DNA of 38,483 bases from Anaerolineae bacterium (GTDB lineage Bacteria > Chloroflexota > Anaerolineae > B4-G1 > SLSP01). The stretch is from assembly GCA_016931185.1 (NCBI GenBank), contig JAFGFI010000288.1, positions 1 to 38,483 of the forward strand, in the 5' to 3' direction. The notes beneath the pieces are model-generated. The model saw only the letters and a list, made by a program, of their open reading frames with translations, was not told where the DNA came from and ran no database searches. Of this stretch, positions 32,834 to 38,483 are shown piece by piece. The position numbers and the translations under genes were made by a program. How positions within the stretch are numbered: position 1 is the stretch's first letter; the number at the start of each line of letters is the position of its first letter.

Positions 32834-35800
32834 ATGAGCAGATCAGGTACAATACGATGGACTAGCCGGCGAGGGTTAAGTCTTGCTGTTGTCCTCGTAT
32901 CGCTGTTTACGAGTGGTACAATAGCGCATCCGCTAACCCCGATGGCGCTTCAGGGGGATGATCTATCAGCGGAAACAAACTCGGGCGCGGCTTTGACTAT
33001 CTTCGATTATGACAACGGGGATGTGGACAGATTTGGGGGTATTGAGGGCACCTCTGTGGAGGATGGATGGCCGATGGTGGGCGCCAATCCACAGCGTACT
33101 TCCTGGACACCGGAAGAGGTGCGAGGGAAACTCCAACCGGTCTGGTATCGTGTGATCGAGCCTTACATCGCACCCTACATCCAAATCATTGCGGCCAACG
33201 GTTTACTTTACATCTCTACGGCAAGTGGGCTTTACGCTCTCGATGCAGCGACGGGCGAAACGGCCTGGATCTATCCAACAGAACTGCCGCTTGGGAATGC
33301 ACCGACGTTTTTCGATGGCGTCGTCTATGTCGGCGGCTACGATCACAAGCTCTACGCATTGGAAGCGACCTCCGGCCAACTTAAGTGGACATTTGCGGCA
33401 GATGCCGGGTTCGCTACTAACCCGCTGGTGCTTGATATCGATGGTCGCACTATCGTCTATGCGGGAAATCGTGACGGGATTCTCTATGCTATTGAGGACC
33501 TTGGCGCTGCTTCTGGGCTTTTATGGCAGTATCAGACTGATGGGCCGATCCTCTTCTCGGCAGCGCACGCGGAGGGCATCGTCTACATCGCATCAGACGA
33601 TTCCTACGCCTATGCACTCGATGCGCGCAGTGGCGCCTTGGTCTGGCAGTCGTCGAAGCTCCCCGGCGCGGGCTTCCACGCTGGGTGGCCTGTGATCTAC
33701 CAGGATCAGGATACCGGCGCGGACGTGGTGATTCTCGCCGGGAGCAACAACTACCGCCATTTTCTGCGACCCGCTTATGGCTACGATTTGCAAGGCCGTG
33801 AGATTGATGATATATGGCCCGATCGTTTTACCGAACTGCGCGGTACCCTCTTTGGGGCGCGTCTCCCAGACGGCACGGTCGATGCCACGCGCGTATTGCA
33901 GTACTTCGAGGCAAAACCGTGGCGCAGGACCTACATTATTCTGGATCGACAAACGGGCCACGAGGTAACCTTTGACTTCGATGGCGACGGCAACCCGGAG
34001 TATGCGCCTGTGCTCTGGCACGGAACGCATAGCGGCAATCGGTATCCCCCTGTCGTTGGAGCGGATGGCATTCTTTACCAGTCGAATACCTATATGTCCG
34101 ATGAGTGGATTCCTGGAGGTCACGTGAGCGGCTGGGCCTTCGGTAGTGGGGCGATCAGTACACCGAGTAGCGGTTGGAAAGCCATGGACGAGCCGCTGGC
34201 CTATGCCGCGGGCGGCAATCTTATCTACTGGAATCATTGTAATGGCCGGTCCGCCGGGGCCATTGATGTGGTCGATGCTTCCGCATGGTTGTACTTCAAT
34301 TACGACCTTGAAGAGAAGCTGCCGGGTTACAACGTTCTGTATGAGTCCGTGCATCCCGACGACTACACACGGAACAGTTTGTTCCAGGGCACTGAGGCTA
34401 GCCCAAATGGCGTCTATGGGCAGCATGGCTACCAGAATCCCCCCATTCCTTATGACGGTATGGTCTATATGCACCGCTCCAATGCGGTGATCGCCTTCGG
34501 TAGCTACACGGGTGAACCGGAGCAACTGTCGATGCTCACGACTGTAACGGCTCCAGCGGCGGCTCTCGGGGTAAGCCATTACGAACTCACGCAGAGACTG
34601 GCTACGGAGGTGAGCAGGATAGTCAGCACGGCGCCTCTTCGTCCTGGCTACAGAAGCGTTGGGTTGTTTGATAACGGGACTCAAGACCGGTACGGCGACC
34701 ATCTGATCGATTACTGGCATGATCCTTCAGATACCTTGTATACACTGGTTCTGGCGCTCCCTTACCTGACATCCGATCTCCAGCAGGCTGTTATGACTTA
34801 CCTGGAGGCGTTCTATGCGCTTTACCCACCTTACCTTTACACACACGTGGGGTGGCGGGACGGTGCGCCGCGAGAGTCTTTTGATCTACCTCAGGAGGCC
34901 GAGGATGATCTGATCAATCATCCTGCCTGGGTCAGCCATAGTTACGAGGGGTGGACCTGGCCGCCGCAAATGTTTTACGCATTGTGGAAGTATGCAGAAG
35001 CTTCCGGGATGCCTGGGAGTATCTTCGATGCCAGCCGGTCAAGGCTCGAGTCTCCCCCGGCGGATGCCTACCTGATCGAGTACCCATACGTACACAATGC
35101 TTACATTGCCGGTTACTTGGGCTACCTGGAATTGGAAGCTCTGGCGGGTTACCCGGAGTCCACGGAGGTTAAGACAGAACTCGCCCGGTTGCTTGCTCTC
35201 AGAGCTTCTACGTTTGAGAAGGACACGCCGTATACAGGCGGCAGCAGCCGGCGGGCGCTCAGCATCGCCAGAAATTTCATGTACCTGGTGCCCGAATTGG
35301 GGCAGTATCTTCATGACACTATCTACGATGAAGTCCAAGAGGCGATCGACGAGTATGAGGTTATTGCACCCTATTGGTTTGTATCGAATTTCGAGGCCAC
35401 CGTCGGCGAGGGCGCCAGCCAGCACTTTTATGACTACCACGCGCTTTTCCAAGCCAAAGCCTTGATTTTGCAGGAGACTGGCATCGAGTTGGTAAAGTAC
35501 CTGGATGTGCCTGCCGTGCAAGTGGGCGACCTTTTCTATCTCCAGAATCTCATCGCTGTTCTTGATGCTAGATTGGCGTCCGGTTTGAGTAAAACCAGTA
35601 CAGCCGTCATCGCGGAGGCGGGCGAGACGCTGACATACACCCTGCGCTTCTCCGGATACGAAGGCCTGTTCACGCTGACCGATACGTTGCCCGCCGGGTT
35701 GAGTGCACCGTTGATTCTTGCACCTGAGGGGACGAGCGTCTGGCCTACCTACAACAACGCTGCGCGCCAGCTTATGTGGCAGGCCGATCTCTTGCCGGAC

Positions 35801-35968
35801 GAAGAAATCGCGTTGCGCTATCGAGTGACGATAGATACCGCGCAACCTGCGGCGCTCAGGAATATTGCTGAGTTGAGCGGGCCGAATGGCATCAACACTA
35901 CAGCGACCTGTCTTGTTATTGCCAACGCGTACCGCTTTTTTTTGCCATTGGTCATGCGAAACCGATAA
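32834..35968 (+). CDS. Secreted PQQ-propeller protein with helical domain, DUF11-like domain and FLPLVMR tail
   Basis: Large exported protein of about 1044 aa. A Sec signal peptide (basic start, then LSLAVVLVSLFTSGTIA) is followed by a PQQ/PQQ-dehydrogenase-like beta-propeller (about 65-500), with repeats such as GLYALDAATGETAW, KLYALEATSGQLKW and YAYALDARSGALVW. A long helix-rich region (about 570-910) has Trp/Tyr-rich stretches (WHDPSDTLYTLVLAL, YEGWTWPPQMFYALWKYAE) that recall alpha/alpha-toroid carbohydrate enzymes, but I do not recognise a family. A DUF11-like domain follows (TYTLRFSG, LTDTLPAGLS), and the protein ends FFLPLVMRNR. The ATG at 32834 is the likely start; a GTG at 32825 is possible. 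It may bind or cut the glycan at the surface. Confidence 0.72.
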   Translation: MSRSGTIRWTSRRGLSLAVVLVSLFTSGTIAHPLTPMALQGDDLSAETNSGAALTIFDYDNGDVDRFGGIEGTSVEDGWPMVGANPQRTSWTPEEVRGKLQPVWYRVIEPYIAPYIQIIAANGLLYISTASGLYALDAATGETAWIYPTELPLGNAPTFFDGVVYVGGYDHKLYALEATSGQLKWTFAADAGFATNPLVLDIDGRTIVYAGNRDGILYAIEDLGAASGLLWQYQTDGPILFSAAHAEGIVYIASDDSYAYALDARSGALVWQSSKLPGAGFHAGWPVIYQDQDTGADVVILAGSNNYRHFLRPAYGYDLQGREIDDIWPDRFTELRGTLFGARLPDGTVDATRVLQYFEAKPWRRTYIILDRQTGHEVTFDFDGDGNPEYAPVLWHGTHSGNRYPPVVGADGILYQSNTYMSDEWIPGGHVSGWAFGSGAISTPSSGWKAMDEPLAYAAGGNLIYWNHCNGRSAGAIDVVDASAWLYFNYDLEEKLPGYNVLYESVHPDDYTRNSLFQGTEASPNGVYGQHGYQNPPIPYDGMVYMHRSNAVIAFGSYTGEPEQLSMLTTVTAPAAALGVSHYELTQRLATEVSRIVSTAPLRPGYRSVGLFDNGTQDRYGDHLIDYWHDPSDTLYTLVLALPYLTSDLQQAVMTYLEAFYALYPPYLYTHVGWRDGAPRESFDLPQEAEDDLINHPAWVSHSYEGWTWPPQMFYALWKYAEASGMPGSIFDASRSRLESPPADAYLIEYPYVHNAYIAGYLGYLELEALAGYPESTEVKTELARLLALRASTFEKDTPYTGGSSRRALSIARNFMYLVPELGQYLHDTIYDEVQEAIDEYEVIAPYWFVSNFEATVGEGASQHFYDYHALFQAKALILQETGIELVKYLDVPAVQVGDLFYLQNLIAVLDARLASGLSKTSTAVIAEAGETLTYTLRFSGYEGLFTLTDTLPAGLSAPLILAPEGTSVWPTYNNAARQLMWQADLLPDEEIALRYRVTIDTAQPAALRNIAELSGPNGINTTATCLVIANAYRFFLPLVMRNR

Positions 35969-36058
35969 GTTTTTGTCGATGATTGCGTCTAGCCTGGCTT
36001 TTCGTATTCAACTTAAAGCTATGAGCTCCTGTTCCAAAAGCATTTCGATGGGGATATA

Positions 36059-36958
36059 ATGAATCAAATGGATTTCTATAACGGATTACTCAGTGTGATC
36101 AGGGTGGGGCGCACCTACCTTGCGGACAAGCCGGAGGAGACGCCGGAGAGCGCACTACGCGCGCTTTGGTTTTTGGCCGCTGGGGATCGCCGGGCTGTCG
36201 AGCGCTGCCTTGCAGGCGATTTGCCTCATCTATCGCTGGCATCGATGGACTGTCTGCGGACGTTGGTCCACACACACACGCAAGGTGTGCCGTTGGCGCA
36301 TCTCACCGGCCGCCAGTGCTTCATGGATATCGAGATGCTCGCCGGGCCGGAGGCGTTGATCCCGCGTAAGGAGACGGAGATCCTTGGTTACGCCGCGCTC
36401 GATACGCTTCGGGCCATCGTGACACAAAAAGGGCACGCGCAAGTGATCGATCTTTGCACCGGTTGTGGTAACCTGGCGCTGGCCCTGGCTCATTATGAGC
36501 CTCATTGCCACGTCTGCGCCGCTGACCTTTCCCCGGAGGCGGTAGACCTGGCACAGCGTAACGCGACACATCTCGCGCTCCAGGATAGGGTAACGTTCCA
36601 GACCGGCGATCTGTTCGCGCCGTTTGACGGCGAGCGATTCGTTGGCCAGGTCGATATGGTGGTTTGTAACCCCCCCTACATTTCAAGTCAGCGTGTGGGC
36701 GAGATGGCCGCCGAGGTCAGTCATTACGAACCCAGCCTGGCATTTGACGGCGGCCCCTTCGGTGTGTCGATTCTGGTCAGGCTGATCACGGAAGCCCCGC
36801 ATTATCTGAGAACCGGGGGATGGCTATGCTTTGAGGTCGGGCTTGGACAAGGGGAGCTTATCCGCCGTAGGCTCGAACGCAATGGCGCATACTGTGATAT
36901 CCGGACGTACTCTGATGCGGATGGGAACCTGCGCGCGCTGCTGGCCCGCCGTATCTGA
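36059..36958 (+). CDS. PrmC/HemK-like N5-glutamine methyltransferase
   Basis: SAM-dependent methyltransferase of 299 aa with the PrmC architecture. An N-terminal helical domain with VPLAHLTGRQCFMDIEM is followed by PRKETEILGY (102-111), the SAM-binding DLCTGCGNLALALA (131-144), ADLSPEAVDLAQRNA and the catalytic NPPYISS (NPPY at 204-207). PrmC methylates the GGQ glutamine of release factors. Here the gene sits in a polysaccharide locus, and the usual DLGTGSG reads DLCTGCG, so it may be a paralogue with another glutamine or amide target. GGGGAT lies just before ATG 36059. The 90-base gap upstream holds no clear promoter; a TATAAT overlaps the start codon itself without a -35 box. Confidence 0.8.
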   Translation: MNQMDFYNGLLSVIRVGRTYLADKPEETPESALRALWFLAAGDRRAVERCLAGDLPHLSLASMDCLRTLVHTHTQGVPLAHLTGRQCFMDIEMLAGPEALIPRKETEILGYAALDTLRAIVTQKGHAQVIDLCTGCGNLALALAHYEPHCHVCAADLSPEAVDLAQRNATHLALQDRVTFQTGDLFAPFDGERFVGQVDMVVCNPPYISSQRVGEMAAEVSHYEPSLAFDGGPFGVSILVRLITEAPHYLRTGGWLCFEVGLGQGELIRRRLERNGAYCDIRTYSDADGNLRALLARRI

Positions 36959-37017
36959 TCCCAAGCCGCGTCGACATGGACGGCGCCGATGAAAGTTCAC
37001 TTTTGCGCTTGGGGATC
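36957..37017 (+). repeat. Inverted repeat in the gap after the methyltransferase gene
   Basis: GATCCCAAGC at 36957-36966 pairs with GCTTGGGGATC at 37007-37017, with one bulged G, around a 40-base loop. The left arm begins in the methyltransferase stop codon. No T-run follows the right arm, so an intrinsic terminator is unlikely; it may be an mRNA-stabilising or attenuating structure ahead of the surface-protein gene. Confidence 0.4.
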
Positions 37018-37044
37018 ATCAATTGGCTACTTAAGGAGGTTTCA

Positions 37045-38483
37045 ATGAACGTTCAGAAGCTTTTAAGGTTCATTTTTGTATTGGTGGTAGGGTTGCTCTT
37101 GATAACTCTTAGTGCGGACGTACGGGAAACTCGTAGTGCTCCCGCCGGCGTTGGCGACGGTGAGCCCACAGTTCCTCGTGCAATCGCTGCGGTGCGCAGC
37201 GCCGCCGCTGATGGGCCGATCATTATCGACCACACCTGCACTGACTTGAGCCAGATTCCTGCCTATTGGCTGGAGGAGGCCAAGGAGTTTAACTTTCACT
37301 ACGCCCACACCTCACACGGTTCTCAGATTATCACGGGCATTAGAAAGCTTAAGGAGGTCGACCCGACTTACGGTGTCTCTATCCTGGCGCATGGCACTGT
37401 AGGACTGCCTAGTACTTCCGGAGTCCTCCGTATCTACGACGGCAACAACCTCGGGGGAAGCAGCACATACGTCACACCGGAGTTGTACTGGGCCACGCCG
37501 TATGGGATCAGTCTAACGCAATCTGTGGAGGACACGGGCTGGTTCAACTTCTCGATGTGGGCCTGGTGCGGTCAGCAGTCGACTAACTCCGCGGCGACCG
37601 TGCAGCAGTATCTCGACCAGATCGTTGCGTTTGAGGCGCAGTATCCGGACATGCGGTTTATCCTGATGACGGGACACACCGATGGCGGCAGCGCGACACT
37701 CGAATTTAACAACAACATGGTCAGGCAGTATGCCACTGACCACAACATGGTGCTCTATGACTTCGCGGATATCGAGACCTACGACCCGCTTGGAAACGGA
37801 CCCTATGTCAACGATGAGGAGGGTACATGTATGTGGTGTGCCTCTTTCTGTGAGAATCACCCCGAGTACTGCACTGACCTTCCGGATTCCTGTATACATT
37901 CAGACAGCCCTGCTGAAGCCCGGTTGTTCTGCAAGCTCAAGGCAAACGCCTTCTGGTGGATGATGGCGCGCCTTGCAGGATGGGAACCTGAGGGACCAGG
38001 CCCTACACCAACGGACCTGGAGGACTCATCCAAATCCGTCTCGCCCGGTCTGGCGCAAGCCGGTGACCGTGTCACGTACACGGTCAACCTCCGTGGGCAC
38101 ACGCTTCCACCGACCAGTACCGTGCGTTTCACCGACACGCTTCCCGGCGGACTGGTGTACGTACCCGGATCGCTCTCCGCGACCAGCGGCATTCCTGATG
38201 ACACGTTAGCCCCCACGCTTCTTTGGTCGGGCAGCGTTTCGCCAACGCTGCCCGTCACAATTACCTACGCGGCCACGGTAACGTTCAGTTCGACAGTCAT
38301 GCTCACCAACACGGCTTACACTGCTGCCCCGGACTACGGTCCCATCACCCGTACTGCTCAATTGCAATTGGAATCTGTTGTTCCGCCGCCAACGGACCTG
38401 GAAGACTCATCCAAATTCGTCTCCCCCGGTTTGGCGCAAGCCGGCGACCGCGTCACGTACACGGTCAGCCTCCGTGGGCACAC
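37045..38483 (+). CDS. Secreted SGNH-like protein with DUF11 tandem repeats (partial, runs off window)
   Basis: Frame open from ATG 37045 (AAGGAGG 6-7 bases upstream) to the end of the window, at least 479 codons with no stop. A signal peptide (LLRFIFVLVVGLLLITLSA) leads to a domain with DHTCTDLSQIP, the motif HYAHTSHGSQIITGI (residues 85-99) and ILMTGHTDG. These resemble an uncharacterised extracellular SGNH-like group. A Cys-rich segment (CMWCASFCENHPEYC) follows. From residue about 322 come DUF11-type repeats (TDLEDSSKSVSPGLAQAGDRVTYTV split over two halves), with LPGGLVYVPGSLSATSG. The second repeat starts at 38389 and is cut by the window end. The protein likely forms a stalk on the cell surface; its total length is unknown. 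Confidence 0.82.
   Translation, partial: MNVQKLLRFIFVLVVGLLLITLSADVRETRSAPAGVGDGEPTVPRAIAAVRSAAADGPIIIDHTCTDLSQIPAYWLEEAKEFNFHYAHTSHGSQIITGIRKLKEVDPTYGVSILAHGTVGLPSTSGVLRIYDGNNLGGSSTYVTPELYWATPYGISLTQSVEDTGWFNFSMWAWCGQQSTNSAATVQQYLDQIVAFEAQYPDMRFILMTGHTDGGSATLEFNNNMVRQYATDHNMVLYDFADIETYDPLGNGPYVNDEEGTCMWCASFCENHPEYCTDLPDSCIHSDSPAEARLFCKLKANAFWWMMARLAGWEPEGPGPTPTDLEDSSKSVSPGLAQAGDRVTYTVNLRGHTLPPTSTVRFTDTLPGGLVYVPGSLSATSGIPDDTLAPTLLWSGSVSPTLPVTITYAATVTFSSTVMLTNTAYTAAPDYGPITRTAQLQLESVVPPPTDLEDSSKFVSPGLAQAGDRVTYTVSLRGH
38008..38102 (+). repeat. DUF11 tandem repeat, copy 1 (first 95 bases)
   Basis: This 95-base segment recurs at 38389-38483 with seven mismatches (about 93% identity by my count) at a period of 381 bases (127 codons). 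It encodes the start of a DUF11-type surface domain. Such high DNA identity suggests recent duplication or ongoing repeat number change. Confidence 0.85.
38389..38483 (+). repeat. DUF11 tandem repeat, copy 2 (cut by window end)
   Basis: Second copy of the 95-base segment starting at 38008. The frame continues beyond the window, so further copies are likely. Confidence 0.85.

Noticed and set aside
33593..34720. A 375-codon minus-strand open frame opposite the PQQ-type protein
   Set aside because: The plus strand has propeller repeats and a signal peptide in the same place; the minus-strand frame shows no family motif and no ribosome site pattern.
36055..36060. TATAAT before the PrmC-like gene
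   Set aside because: It overlaps the start codon, would leave no leader, and has no -35 hexamer 16-18 bases upstream.
36669..36677. Homopolymer C run in the NPPY codons as a slippery or phase-variable tract
   Set aside because: The run encodes the required catalytic prolines and the frame is intact on both sides; length is modest, so phase variation is not supported.

Overview
The window (about 38.5 kb) is a densely packed, entirely plus-strand cell-surface polysaccharide (exopolysaccharide, capsule or O-antigen-like) biosynthesis and export locus. Twenty-eight genes or gene fragments run in one direction, most with overlapping or nearly touching ends, so they form one or a few long operons. 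No rRNA, tRNA, CRISPR array, transposase or integrase is apparent. Nothing on the minus strand looks like a real gene.

Likely host: a member of the Chloroflexota (Anaerolineae, Caldilineae or Ardenticatenia type). This is an inference. It rests on secreted proteins with Thr/Pro linkers followed by one C-terminal membrane helix, on a surface protein ending in FFLPLVMRNR (a tail I associate with Chloroflexota secreted proteins), on DUF11 tandem repeats, and on BNR/Asp-box and PQQ-propeller surface proteins. No 16S rRNA or other phylogenetic marker is present to confirm it.

Layout. (1) 239-5897: a hexapeptide acyltransferase, a membrane-anchored family 2 glycosyltransferase, a B12-binding radical SAM enzyme and an O-antigen ligase/polymerase with a C-terminal repeat region. 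(2) 5940-9176: an extended -10 promoter, a NusG-family specialised antiterminator and a large secreted Asp-box protein anchored by a C-terminal helix. (3) 9231-14032: a tight four-gene module of acyl carrier protein, AMP-forming ligase, AsnB-type amidotransferase and WbpG-type sugar amidotransferase. (4) 14071-17904: a consensus sigma-70 promoter, an SGNH-like membrane-anchored protein, a 20-codon leader ORF whose stop overlaps the start of an acyltransferase-3 gene, and a second Asp-box protein. (5) 17901-19894: an ABC exporter (Wzm/Wzt type) with a C-terminal cargo-like domain. (6) 19967-32776: a QueC-like ATP pyrophosphatase, a pyruvyltransferase-glycosyltransferase fusion, several glycosyltransferases (GT2 and GT4), an AsnB-like protein lacking its catalytic cysteine, a second hexapeptide acyltransferase and a second Wzy/WaaL-type protein. 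(7) 32834-38483: a PQQ-propeller, helical and DUF11 secreted protein, a PrmC/HemK-like methyltransferase and a DUF11-repeat surface protein that runs off the end of the window.

Together the genes can build a glycan (glycosyltransferases), decorate it (acetyl or acyl groups, pyruvate ketals, amide or amidino groups), export it (ABC transporter), polymerise or ligate it (two Wzy/WaaL proteins) and cover the cell surface with propeller proteins. The most unusual trait is the concentration of four ATP-pyrophosphatase (PP-loop) enzymes of three kinds (AsnB, WbpG-like, QueC-like) plus an ACP/adenylating ligase pair. This suggests a glycan with heavy amide-type modification of a kind I do not recognise.
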